NCBI GenBank assembly: GCA_026874595.1
Contig: CM049314.1
Location: forward strand, 59,435,300 to 59,499,299
DNA: 64,000 bases
Source: Sipunculus nudus
Taxonomy: Eukaryota; Annelida; Sipuncula; Golfingiida; Sipunculidae
Reading direction: 5' to 3'
How positions within the stretch are numbered: the stretch's first letter is position 1; the number at the start of each line of letters is the position of its first letter. A program made the translations under genes and the position numbers. The notes below the pieces were generated by a model, which was not told the DNA's origin, did not search any database, and worked only from the letters and a program-made list of their open reading frames with translations. Of this stretch, positions 44,857 through 56,497 are shown one piece after another.

Positions 44857-45645
44857 TGTATGTTATAGTCAATGAGTAAAATCAGTTTATTTCTAAAAGC
44901 TCGGAAATTTAGAATTGACTGAATAATCAGGCAGTTTGTTTGACACGTATAGACGTACTATTTTCAGAAATAAATATTAAATGACATTCATTTATTTTTA
45001 TTTTGCATATTTACTCTTAAAAATATAATTATATTTTGCATCATGTTATTGTATATCTGAATGTTTTATATAATCAAAAGTGTACATCTGGCTTTATTCT
45101 TGTTCTTTCAGAAATAACAAGGAAATCATATGAAATTGAAATATTACACCCTCTCAGAGACACAATTTCCTTTTGCACTTTCGGAGATGTCCTGGGAGGG
45201 ATGTCCCCTATCTCACTGCATGAAAATTGTCCTAATTTCCATCCAGTGTTTCAGCAGTAAAAAAAATTGGCATAAAATAACAGAGAGTATTCTCGCTTCA
45301 GAAACCAACAAAATAAAAGTGTTTGACTTAAAAAAAACTTAAGGCAGGTAATGTCCCCTGATCCCCCCCCCCCCCCTTCCCCCTCCCCCCCCCCCCCCAA
45401 TTATTGGACATACTGCTGATCTTTTATCGTTAAAACTTTAAGTACTGGCTTGAATTCTCGAAATCTGCATGAATTCTTTAATTCGTGCTTCAATACCTGG
45501 GTTTAAAAATATCATGGAAACGAGAGAATCGTGACATCGTATAAAAAATCGTTTTAAGTTTAACTATTTTTGAAAGATTACACTTTTTTAATATTTGCAT
45601 GAGGAAACTGGCACACATTTAATACATATATTAAAGATTTGTAAT
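44201..45645. repeat. AT-rich interval with (TA)n (44,797-44,851) and poly(C) (45,363-45,401)
   Basis: The C-rich run is about 39 bp with only a few T interruptions; the complementary strand is a strong G-quadruplex candidate. No gene is supported. Confidence 0.8.
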
Positions 45646-45651
45646 AACAGC

Positions 45652-46920
45652 CTTTTTTAGCTCAGCTGACTGTAAGTCATCTAAACAATAGCGATCCCCC
45701 AATGTCCGCCGTACGTCTGGCCGTTTGGCCGTCCGTCCGTTAACAGGGCACAAATCGTTACTTTAGACTTTGAAACTTATAACTGTACATCCAGAGAGGT
45801 CCTTGGCAAATCTCCTTGGACACCTGAAATTAGGTTATTGTGACCTAATATTCTGCGACTTATGGGCGGAAAACAAGATTTTCAGCAACAAACAGTCAGA
45901 CGGAGCACAAATTGTATCGATCAGACCCAGAATCTTCTATCTTAATGTACAGGGAGGCTCGGAGTAAATGTCTGTAAAACATGAAATTAGGTCACAATGA
46001 TCTATTTTGCGACCTATAACAAAAAGATGTTCACAGTGAATGCCAGATGGCCACATCTTGTATCTTTTAAGCCTAGAATCTTCTTACGCAATATCCAGTT
46101 AGGTTCTGGGCAATCTCCTTAGGAACCTGAAAATAGGTCAAAGTGACCTATATTCTTTGAGCTACGGACCAAAACCTTAATTATGAGCCCCCAGGCAGAC
46201 AGAGTACACATTATATCAATTTTTCATGGAGGTTTTTGATATATCATCCAGGGAAGTTTTGGACAGATCTCCCTAGAAGCCTGAAATTTTGATGACCTAT
46301 ATTTTCTGAGCTACTGGCAAACCACATGTTTCTGAGGACCCAGACAGTCGCACAGGGCTCAAAACTTAACCTAAAATTGAAGGTCTTGGGCAAAATTCCC
46401 TCAACACCATGATGCCCCATTTTCTGTAAGATTCGAGAGGAAAACCTATTTTTGAGCACCGAGAAAGTGAAACGTGGGCATAATCTTAAATGTTATATCC
46501 AGAAACGATACTAAAAAGTTTCCCTGGAAACCAAAATAAGGTCACTGTGATTATATTATGTGTGCAATTTGATAAATAACGATTATAATATCCTATATGC
46601 CAGACGGGTACAGACAGGTATCACTTTGACCTGAATTTCTGGTTAAATTAAGAAACACGTAGCAGTTGGACATAGACCTTAGCATCTGGGGACTTCCTGC
46701 TAAAATATTTAACCGTTGATAAGGTCGCTGTATTTCCTATTTTATAAGGCCTTTGGACAAAACGCTTGATTTTGAGTACTCTGGAAATCATTTTATCCAT
46801 TGTTCAAGCTTCGTTCCTAAGCAAATAATTTCAGCAGATCATAACATTGATAAATAATACATGCATCAACTGTATGTCAAATTCAGCTGAGCGTCACTGC
46901 CCATGGGCCACTTGTTATGG
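45652..46920 (-). mobile_element. Tandem-repeat-bearing element, copy 2 (reverse orientation)
   Basis: The left end TTTTTTAGCTCAGCTGACTG and the following 'gtccgtccgttaacagg' are the reverse complement of the right end of copy 1 (1120-1212). The right end (TCAGCTGAGCGTCAC, CCCATGGGCCACTTGTTA) is the reverse complement of the start of copy 3 at 61,870. Inside are about six diverged ~155 bp units with 'ctgaaattaggt...gacctatattctgcgac' landmarks, one of which holds AGGTCAAAGTGACCT (46,136-46,150). Non-coding. Confidence 0.8.
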
Positions 46921-47144
46921 CAAAATGACATCTTTTATTTAAAAATATGGGGTTGGGGTGGAGGAGGTAATATGGTATGTCCACTGTCGTTGGAAAAGTT
47001 AGGGGGTGTACCAGCAAATTGTGCTCATATCCTGTTTCATTAATGCTTGACTAATAAACACTACCGGCCATCATAGTATGGCTTCACTCAAAGAATGTTG
47101 ATGGCAGCTGAGATAAATATGTTTCGTAAATATTATTCATTTCT

Positions 47145-47214
<70 letters not shown>

Positions 47215-47820
47215 CGCGACCACCTGCGGGACCAGACAAAGCGGTCGTGAAAGCGGGGTAGTCGTGTAAGCGGATGCTTGTACATTAGTCTGCCATGCCA
47301 ATATTAACGCAGCCGATGAACGCGGGCTGTTATCTAAGTCCTAGCTGGGCGATTAGCGTGTCATCTGCTCAACGGGCCGCAGTGGCCACGGGCCATTGGT
47401 CGTGATACGGGGGCTCATCTGAAGGGCGGGACCATAAAAGGTGGGCGTTAGTCATGATAGCGGGGTGGTCGTGTTGCCTAAGATTTTTATATGATAATTT
47501 AAATTAGACAAGTCTGGGACCAAGAAAAGTTTTAATTTTTTATTTTTTTATTTTATTTATTTATTTACATATTTTTTTTTTCATTTAATTATATATAATA
47601 GAACCGGGTGTTAATGTTCTTATAATAAATATTTTACAACAACTATAATTGGAAATGTTTTTCAATTCTTCATTTTTAATTAAAAACAAATGCTTAGAAA
47701 TTTACGCCGAATATATTTTAGGGTACATCCAAGGATGTCTAAACAATGGTTTCACTTCTATTTCATATAAACTTTTAATTCTTCCTCATTCCCGTTCGCT
47801 CTCCGGAGTATAATCCCTCA
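46921..47820. repeat. (TA)n at 47,148-47,212 and a GGTCGTG-rich fragment
   Basis: After the TA tract, 'gcgaccacctgcgggacc' and 'cggggtagtcgtgtaagcgga' (47,215-47,275) and 'gcggggtggtcgtgt' (47,459) resemble segments at 30,240 and 36,035 and the words of mariner-type MITEs. Probably a decayed small DNA element. Confidence 0.5.
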
Positions 47821-48306
47821 TTGACTGGATATCTCAGTCACATAATTTTAGTTGACATGGGCGTAGTGAGGGAATTCCCCCTGGAGGGCCTTGCTCCTTC
47901 CCTCGTTAATGGCGGGACTTTACGTAATACATTTCTGTTGAGCCGGCCTACCATCTATCGATTTCTTTTTGCCGACCGTTTTTTTTTTTTAACGGCAGGT
48001 AAAATCTACAAGTCTCATCGGCTTGTAAGTGCCCGCACACCTACCGGTTTTTCTCGCAGATCACCAGATTTCTCCGTCAATTTACGCTCCCGAGGCAGCG
48101 GAAATCTTGCACTTCTAAAGAAGCTACTGATTTTCCCGCTGCCTACTTTGACCGTTTATGATGCACTTAAACACCAGGCGGTGTACATGGGCCTGTCTGC
48201 TGAAAAAACAGCTGATGTGACTAGCAGTCAACCAAATGCAAGTCGACAAACACTCGACAGGCATCAACCTCCGCCCAGAAACCACGTGCGGGGCAATTCT
48301 CTCTGA
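47821..48306 (+). other. 161-codon open frame, doubtful
   Basis: This is the longest frame in its neighbourhood not caused by simple repeats, but it shows no domain, contains a homopolymer T run, and its right end lies in the block duplicated at 31.9-32.7 kb where the frame is not kept. Probably not a gene. Confidence 0.15.
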
Positions 48307-48440
48307 GCCTGTGGCCTGTTCAAACGGTTGCCGGGGATATGAGCTGTCACTGAAATGAACAACATTGGCTTCGTTTATTCCTTGCTTGGCTGGTAAACCG
48401 TTTTGTTTTCCAGCACAGGGTCTCATCTGATTGGCCAAAA
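48208..48440 (+). repeat. Left flank of duplicated block (filled copy)
   Basis: Matches 31,924-32,563 with an internal deletion of about 160 bp relative to it. The homology resumes at 51,475 after the inserted element. Confidence 0.8.
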
Positions 48441-49933
48441 TACACTCTTAGCAATCACCGTACAATTTACGGTATTATACCGGCAGCTGAGGCTTCCATC
48501 CTCTTACTGTAAATTTTTTACAGTCATGACTGTAATTTTTTACAGTATGACCGTAAATTGTACAGCCGTGGCCGTAAATTTTACAGTCATGACTGTAAAA
48601 TTCACAGCTTTTGCTGTATTTATATAGGGTTACTTACTATAATAATACTTCTAAAATTTACATAGCAAAATAAATGTTTGTATTTAATTTTTTATTTTAA
48701 GTATTTTTATTGTACTTAATCACCATATCAACTTCTCCTGAAATGAAATATGCACGTGGAAAGAAATTTTTCTTGAGCAAGGGCAGACTTGATTTTAAAA
48801 GCATGGGGATCAAGATCTTCCATGTTTAACACTCTACTCCTGGACAACACATACCTACGCACACGAACACACACACATGAACACACACCCTCGCAAAAAT
48901 ATACACACATACATATTACAAACAGTAAAAATAATAAAGTGTGAAGGGCATTTCACTTTAACAATGATTTATTTCTTCACCATTAACCAATACATTAAAT
49001 TGTGAAACAAAATTTGCATATTAGGCAAACAAAGGAACTGAATGCTATATGCAGCTTGATGAACATACATGCAGTATGTATCAAAAATAATATATAACTA
49101 CCATGCGTATACTTTGCTCCTCATGCAAGTAGTTACCTTTAGGTAATTTTCTGCTCAGTATGCAGATTGCTGACTATTTAATCAAACAACTAACTTACAT
49201 TCATATTGAAATACTCGATGGAATGCACTACAGCATTACTGATACAAAAGTAAAAAGTAACACAATCAATTCAACAGGTAAATGTCACATGCACATGTTA
49301 TACTTGTAGATTTAATGACCTTATAAGACTGCAGAAAAAATGTGGTAAAAACCTGGTTAAAAATTATGCTCACCTCTAAAAAACCGCTCAAAGAATGCAA
49401 TTTATCCATTCATATCAAGTGGGTATATCAATAATTTACATAAGACCAGGAATAAAATACAATACCTGCGCACAACAATGCATAATCATATATCGACATA
49501 AATATAAAATAGCGAAATGAACACAAACCTGGCCTTGTCATACAAGCCTAATATTACTGGAATATATCTTCAAATTAAAGAGACAGTCCTACATCCTCTC
49601 CTGTCACATTCCCTGAGAAACAAATGAACCTCGTTGGAATTAAGTTGCAGGATATCAGGTTTTTATGCTGATGGGGGGGATGAGATCAAGGATGTTCACC
49701 AAAAAGTTGTCATTACTAAAAACAAGAGATGTACTTAAAAGTTTTTTCACTGCTGTCTTATGGGGGGGGGTTAAAACCATACTGGTTTAATATTGAATAC
49801 AGTTAGGGTGTATACGTGACACATAAACATAAAAAATAGAAACATCCTAGAAGCTGCATTCGAACTAGAACTATGATTAACTATTTTGAATTTTCACTAA
49901 ACCAAAACCTCATGGGCACAGCCATACTGGGCA

Positions 49934-50635
49934 TCATCTGACATGGTAATGCCTGTCACACAAGGGGGCAGGGACGGCCAGCCATGTCTTCTGTAAGATC
50001 CTGAAACAAATCATACACAAAGTATCTGTACTCAAAATAAATTGTTTGAAATCTAAGGAATAGTCCCTTTCGGTAATTCTAGGCATCAGTTTCCAAATTA
50101 TATTTATCAATTACAAACAAAATTTCAGATGTCTGTATATCATAAGGATATACAAACGTATACTGAAAATATTCATTTATTTTACCTGTTTTTAGTAAGC
50201 TAGACCTAAAATCAACTTTTTTTATTATTTTAGATAATTGGTAAAATATTATTCTCTTGTTCTTTATAATTTTCATCATTATATGAATTATAAAATTGAT
50301 GGAATTATGATATATTGATACATGTCCAGGAACAGACAGTTGCAGTGATATATGTTGAGATCAGATTTAAATACTAATTACCAAAGTTGGTTGTTTATTA
50401 CTGATTATTTCAGGCTAATAACATTCATTATTACTGTTCAATCTGACACACTAATCATACTTCACCTCTTAAAAGTGCGTCCTTTTCCTCTCAAATGAAG
50501 CGCATGATCGTGGTCATCGTGGCTGGTACAGACGGTGAGCTGTTTTCTAGGCCTGAAGCTCCCAATCGGCACCTCAGTCATACACGGAATGCATATTTCT
50601 GGCCGTTGACGTGTAATAAAGGTGCACTGCCTGCC
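49934..50635 (-). CDS. Two-exon Cys/His-rich gene fragment inside the 3 kb TIR element
   Basis: Minus strand. Exon a (50,635-50,466) follows an acceptor (ttatttacag) and is open in only one frame, for 56 codons plus two bases; it ends in AAGAG before a donor, gtgaag. Exon b (50,000-49,934) follows ttgtttcag and restores the phase exactly, giving 22 more codons before TGA. The joined reading has CTFIT, CIPC, TVCTSHDDHDHALH and LCDRHYH, so spaced Cys and His residues could bind metal. The family is not recognised. Upstream exons, perhaps near 51.2 kb, were not found. Splice consensus and phase agreement make it credible as the element's own accessory gene or a captured host fragment. Confidence 0.5.
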
Positions 50636-51203
50636 CTGTAAATAATGAGTAAAATGTATATAAATACAGTATTCAATAGCATAAATAAAATATATATTGT
50701 GATAAACACCAATATGAGGAATAATAAATTAATTGAACTGGTTTACAATTATAGTCTGCTTAAGTTATATACACGTCACCAACCATCGATCTCGTAAACC
50801 CCTTGTTTAATTGTATACTGTATGGACTCGTTGACCGTTCATAAAACTTGTGCCTCACATGAATAGCTTTCGGTTTGAAAAACAATCAAGCTGTTCTGTA
50901 TCATTGAATATTGATAGATCAGAAAATTGTACATGTAAGCCTATTCTGATGTGCATTTATTTCCAATACACAGAGACCGTTTTGTACCATAACAAAGAAC
51001 ATAAGCCCGATCAACCTGATCGGTTTCGTCGGTGGTGTTATCACCGAATAGGGCTTTCTTGGAAGTCTAATGAATATTGGGGCTTGATAGTTGGATTTAA
51101 TTGTAAATATACAAATTATATCCAAAAGTTACCTATGAATTGCCTTCAAATTTCCCGCAAAATAGCTGGCTGTTGATGTGATTCGCTGTCACCTTGCTGG
51201 TAA

Positions 51204-51287
51204 CATGGCTGCTCCAAGGGCTGCACGTGTCTGGATACCCGGATGTAACACAAAGAAAGGACGCGCTCGGCTGGATTTGCGCAGGTA
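51204..51287 (+). CDS. Candidate short ORF or first exon near right TIR
   Basis: ATG GCT GCT CCA opens 27 codons (MAAPRAARVWIPGCNTKK...) in a CpG-rich patch, ending in TAA, or alternatively at a donor-like gtaatt after CGCAG. It points out of the element. Coding status is doubtful; the patch may instead be the promoter of the minus-strand gene. Confidence 0.2.
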
Positions 51288-51474
51288 ATTAGACTGATAA
51301 GCCAGGAACAGGCACTGACTTTTACATTGGTGGCCGTAATCTCACGCGCGTATACGGCGGTTTACTGTAGAAGCTCTCGTTTACAGTAATGTGCTGGATA
51401 ACTTGAAAATTATGGTGGCACTGTATTTTAATTCGGGAATATGACCGTTAATTTTACAATGATTGCTAAGAGTG

Positions 51475-51575
51475 TACAGTGCTCCCCTCTGGTGCAGAGA
51501 TTCAGGATACAAGGTCATAACAAACAGCGCTCACGATATAGGTAGTTGGCCTATGGGTAAAGCGCTGTGTAAAGA
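51475..51575 (+). repeat. Right flank of duplicated block (filled copy)
   Basis: 'cagtgct...agattcaggatac' and 'aacaaacagcgct...gatataggtag' match 32,567-32,690, confirming the insertion point. Confidence 0.8.
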
Positions 51576-52619
51576 GCGTACGTCAATTTGGTCACTTCTG
51601 ATTTGTGAGCAGGATTATTAATGGCGTCAGAAATGATAAATAGAAGGAAAGGTAGGTTGCATATCAGCCGATTTTTTTTTTTTTTTTTTTTTTTTTTGGT
51701 TACGTCATCATTTCTACAGGATCTTCCGGTCACATAAAAATCGTCTGGAAAATCCGTCACATTGTCAAGGATTTAACAGCGATTTTCAGGCCGGATTTAT
51801 AAAATTCCGACCGGCAGCACATTTACATCTACTTATCTTATCATTTTTTCCGAAAAAAAATCGGCCGGAATTATCGGTAGATTGGAGGACGGCACAGATA
51901 CAAGCTTATTCTACTCGCTCATTATTTTGCGATTTAGTACAACAGATTATCTATCAGTATAGTAAAGGCTGGCTTAATTATTTTAATAATTATAGATAAA
52001 ACAACATACCCGTCACAGCTGAAAAATTACAACGACGAAGCATAGGTATAACATGCCATAAATAAATTCGTGAATAATAAACAAATGATAAAATAATATG
52101 TAATATGTATTTGTACTGTTGCAGAAAGGATCTCCCGGTGTTTTTGAAAGACAGACTGTGTCGCGATATAGATAGCGTTGCGGAGATGGCCGAGAGTTAT
52201 ACGGAGGCACACGGCCTGCACATTTTACGGTGAGTTCCCGTAGAAGTGCTCCCCGAGCAGGGCAGCAAGTAACCCAGCCGAGAGAGAAACGTGATGAAGA
52301 TCATTGATCACGTGAACATTCAGTTAAGCCATCGGAAGGCTTACGTTTATATGTAACGGTTTGGGACAGAAGGCGCGTGAATGTAAACAGACCAGTGGCA
52401 GGTCAGCTGTTGAACAATGTGGGACTAAGCCAGGGACTAGTCAAGGGGCTAAACCTATGCGTAATTCCGAATCTATGTCAACGGTTGTCTGAGTCGGAAA
52501 CCGTCAGTACGTGAGTACGTGAAACATAAGTGGTTCCGTACCAGTTCACCGGATAAAACGTCGAGGGTCGATTGTTCGACGTATCACTTAGACCTTTTTC
52601 TACAGGGATGATTAGGGAA
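51576..52619. other. Sequence without a supported gene; poly(T) at 51,673-51,698
   Basis: A 26-base T run at 51,673 and repeated 'ggccgga(a/t)tt' words at 51,790-51,880. No domain recognised. Confidence 0.4.
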
Positions 52620-53115
52620 TTATGGGTACCGAAGAACATAGATACAGGGACATATCATGCCGGGAAATAAGGGTCCAGAGAATATAGAAGCCGGGAAAGA
52701 TCGTGCCGGGAATTACGGGTACCGTGGAAAATAGGCACCGGAAAAACCACGTGCCGGGAAATACGGGTATCGTGGAACATGACTAACAGGAAATATCGTT
52801 CCGGGAAATACGGGTACCGAGGATCATATGTACCGGGAAAAATCGTGCCGGGAAATACGGGTACCAGGGAACATACGTACTGGGTAACATCGAGCCGGGA
52901 AATACGGGTACCGAGGAACAATGGTGGGGGGAAACATGGTGCCGGAAATTGGGGTTCCGTTCGTGTCCATGGCTACACCATCATAGACTTTGGAAGATGA
53001 GTTTGACACCCTCATTAACGACGAGGTAGTCATATTTGGTTTAGTGATATGATATATAACATATTATATGATGCTTCATGTCGATATATTTAAGCCCCTA
53101 ACAATAGGACTCTAT
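52620..53115 (+). repeat. ~46 bp minisatellite, array 1, with conserved right flank
   Basis: At least six units with CGTGCCGGGAAATACGGGTACC at about 47 bp spacing (52,653 to 52,886) end in 'ggggttccgttc' and then about 180 bp ('caccatcatagacttt...gatatataacatatt...gactctattg') that recurs after array 2 at 60,625-60,805. Small frames in the array are by-products. Confidence 0.9.
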
Positions 53116-54169
53116 TGAGTTGCCTTTATTGTATGGGAAAGGCTTATTTGTTGGGAGTGACGACTAGACCAGACGACATCTGCCGGCAACAGTGGACCAA
53201 CCAAATAAAAAATACATTCATTGAGGCAGAGTGTCGAACAGACTGAGACACCTAATACTAGTAATATAGCTCATAACAACATATAACTGATATAGATCGG
53301 TTGTATAAATCAGTGCAGTCTTATTATATTTATTGTCAAATACAAGTTACCTGTGATCCAGTGTACACTTCGCTTTCATAACTATGGTAGTCGGTGAATT
53401 GGTACTGCGCTTTGTTAGCTCCCCATGTTCCCACAATCTACTAGTTCCCCCCATACATCATATTCTGAGCTCTGTTTAATACAGTAACCATCAGTATCAA
53501 TTCTAGAGTAATGTTTTAGGGTGATATAATGTCTCAGTTAAATTGGTAATATAGCTTGATTTGCACGCAGTATGTGTATGAACAAATGTGCTTTATTATA
53601 AGGTTTATACTGCATGCCAAAGTATGGTTTTAAATATTTTATGTACCGTGAATGCAGTTATAATTATATATGCATGGATATACGATGCATAATGTGTATG
53701 TAATATTAATGTTTCATTCTGAGTACATAATTTTGTATACAAAAAAATAGCAAGGGGATGATTCCATTATTCATCCTCCATGCTTTAATTCTAAACTAAA
53801 TAACAATATTGGAAAACCTTTTTTTTTCTTTCTTGTTAAAAAAGAAGGAAATTTTAAATTTATTATTGAATTTAAATTTCAAAATTTCAGTTTTAGGGTA
53901 GATAGAAGCATGGTAGAGAAAAAAACACACAAAAAACTTTTTTTAAGATATTGTAATTTAGTTTAATATTAGTTTATTAAAAGGTGACTTACTGTAACTG
54001 TGTGCTAAAAAAGCGTACCGCGCCGTTTAAATTTGTTAAAACCACATAAAAATCACTGTAGTAGATATAAAATAATATTATTTTTTAAAGTCTAATATGA
54101 ATATAAACCAGGTTTGGACGGATTTTAGATATAAGTATTTTTACAATAATGATACCTTAATTTTCGGTA
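53116..54169. other. AT-rich spacer without a supported gene
   Basis: Nothing recognised on either strand. Confidence 0.4.
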
Positions 54170-54763
54170 TCCGGAAACACGGGTACCGGGAAACAAAGAT
54201 ACCGGGAAACATCGTGCCGGGAAATACGGACCGGTGAAGATAGGTACCAAGAAACACCATGCCGGAAAAAAAGTGTACCATGGACATAGGTAGCGGGTAA
54301 CATTTTGTTGCGAAAAACGGGTACCAGGGAAATAGTTACCGGGAAACATCGTGACGGGAAATACGGACCGGTGAAGATATTTACCGGGAAACACCGTGCC
54401 GAAAATACTGGTACCGAGGAACAAAGGTATCAGGAAACATCGTGTCGAGAAATACGGACAGGTGAAGCTAGATACCGGGAAACACCGTGCCGCAAATACT
54501 GGTACCAGGGAGTATAGGTACAAGCAAACATCGTGACGAGAAATACAGGTAGATTACGATAGGTACCGAAAAACACCGTGCCGCAAATACTAGTACCGGG
54601 GAACATACTAGTATGTATCGGGAAACATCGCGGCGGGAACTACGGGTACCGGGGAGAATAGGTATCGGGAAACATCGTGTCGATAAATACGGACCGATGA
54701 AGATAGGTTCCGGGAAACACCGTGCCGCAAATACTGGTACCGGGGACGATAGGTATTGGGAAA
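54170..54763 (+). repeat. ~46 bp minisatellite, array 2, left part
   Basis: Units of the form 'ggtaccgggaaacatcgtg' then 'ccgggaaatacgg' alternate with 'caccgtgccgcaaatactgg' variants, giving a ~92 bp dimer period in the middle (54,346, 54,438, 54,529, 54,624). The array is cut by the LINE at 54,764 and resumes at 60,560. Confidence 0.9.
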
Positions 54764-55188
54764 GGGTGTGCACTCAAGCAGGCAAGAGGTGTGCTCTGAG
54801 AGGGGAGAGATTTTTTCATTAATTTGGCAGGTTAAAGGCAAGTAAACTCCATAAAAACTTACAGAGAAACACTTTAGGTGCTGAAAAAAGAGATTTGTTT
54901 ATTTTGGCTTCATATGTGAATTATTTGTGTGGTAAATTAGCAAGTTAAAATTGGGATAGGGTTGAAAATTTCACTTGGTCATTGTGTTATTGGGTTTACA
55001 GTTTTCAATAGGTGCTTTCATTCACCATTGACTACAAGTGGTCAGCAAGTGCACACCAGGGTGGGCTTTGTTATGGTACCTGAATGCTCTGTGTTATAAC
55101 ATGGTGGCCTGAATGTTCATGGTCAGCTTGGACCAGTAATATTTTTCACATGATGTTGTATAAAGTGCCAAAATGATCTTTGTAAAAT

Positions 55189-56001
55189 ATGCCAAAAGAA
55201 GAGTTTAAAAGGACCAGGTCTGATCTTTCCAGCTCCTCCTCAGATTCATCTGTTGTATCAAAAAAGCACAAACATTTGCCATCTCTTAATCTTGATGATA
55301 GTGTAATAGAGGACAGTATGGGATCTCTCACAGAGGAACGTATTTTTCAAATGTTAGAAAGTTTCAAAAAAGAAATCTTGACAGAGATAAGAAAATCCAT
55401 TGTGACAGAAATAGAGGAAACAATAATAGTAAAATGTGTAAAGCCTCTTGAAAATAAAATAAGTGAACTGGAGAATGTGGTAGTCAGTTTAAAGCAGGAA
55501 AACATTGCACTGAAAAACGAATGTGAACAGACAAAAAACATGGCAAGAGAGGCAAAAATTAATGCTGTGAATAATGAGCAATACTCTAGAAGGTGTAATA
55601 TAAGGATACTTGGGGTCATTGATAAAGATAAAACTGAAGATACAAGGAAAGTAGCCATTTCAATTTTTCAAAATAAATTGAATGTAAAGGTAGAAGAAAG
55701 ATCTATAGATGTGGCACATAGGGTGGGGACACATCGACATGACTCCGACAGGGCTATTATTGTAAAATTTATGTCTAGGGATGAAAAGCTTTCTGTATTG
55801 AAAGCCAGGAAGCAGTTGAAAAATAGTGGAATAATCATAGTTGATGATATGTGTGCTGAAATGCAAAAAATGTTTAATAGAGTGAAAAAAGATCAACGTG
55901 TCTCTGATGCATGGACGTGGGACGGGAAGGTGTTTGTCAAAGGGAGGGATAAAGTGTTTAGGGTCAAGTATGGAGATCAGCTGGATGTGGTAATGAAGTA
56001 A
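55189..56001 (+). CDS. LINE ORF1 protein (coiled coil + RRM-like, L1 type)
   Basis: 270 intact codons. ORF1p coats LINE RNA and acts as a chaperone in the RNP. A Ser-rich, basic N-terminus (about 1-30) precedes a coiled coil at about 75-125 (PLENKISELENVVVSLKQEN and onward), then an RRM-like domain at about 130-215 with YSRRCNIRILGV as its first strand, a typical AHRVG, and AIIVKFMSR, then a short C-terminal domain. The layout matches L1 ORF1p (Transposase_22). It is separated from ORF2 by about 500 bp of non-coding sequence, which is long for L1. Confidence 0.85.
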   Translation: MPKEEFKRTRSDLSSSSSDSSVVSKKHKHLPSLNLDDSVIEDSMGSLTEERIFQMLESFKKEILTEIRKSIVTEIEETIIVKCVKPLENKISELENVVVSLKQENIALKNECEQTKNMAREAKINAVNNEQYSRRCNIRILGVIDKDKTEDTRKVAISIFQNKLNVKVEERSIDVAHRVGTHRHDSDRAIIVKFMSRDEKLSVLKARKQLKNSGIIIVDDMCAEMQKMFNRVKKDQRVSDAWTWDGKVFVKGRDKVFRVKYGDQLDVVMK

Positions 56002-56497
56002 ACTGAAAGGGCGTTGGAATTTTGTATTGTTTATACATGAAATGAAGATATATTTGAACGCCTTGAACAGATCATAGCTTTCCCTTTTCGTATTAATATA
56101 ATTATTATTATCATCATTATCAAAATATTATTTTTGGGTGTACTGGTCCAAGCTACCAGGTACCACAGTATGTCTTATGTATATTTATGTCACCTTGTGT
56201 TCTGGGTCACTTGTTCGTGTCTTCTATGTGTTTATATGATACTTGCGACTCAATGTAAAAGTCGTGAAATGATAAAATACACTAAATCTAAGCTACATGT
56301 TCACCAGTTTTGGAGCATCACATTTTCCCTTTATATTTGGTTGAAGGTTGTAGGTTGAAAATAAGATATTCACACATATATTTAACTTTGTGTTTACAAT
56401 TATTCATGAACTTGTGGATTTATAGAAATAGGTGCATGTACCATATTTTATTCCTGTAATAATAGAAGGTTCTACTTCAACAAATGAAATATCAGTG

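Larger units (their letters stand above)
48443..51474. mobile_element. TIR DNA transposon, 3032 bp, TA target duplication
   Basis: The termini are CACTCTTAGCAATCA plus 16 more bases, inverted at 51,444-51,474 (27 of 31 match), flanked by TA (48,441-48,442 and 51,475-51,476). The paralogous block at 32,565 lacks the insertion and shows the unoccupied site. Near the left end are two perfect palindromes built on ACAGTCATGACTGT (48,518-48,535, 18 bp; 48,579-48,600, 22 bp) and other TACAGT words. Inside is a two-exon minus-strand frame. No transposase with a recognisable catalytic motif was found, so the superfamily is open. Confidence 0.88.

Noticed and set aside
47821-48306. 161-codon plus-strand frame
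   Set aside because: No domain, contains a T homopolymer, and the paralogous block at 31.9-32.7 kb does not keep the frame.
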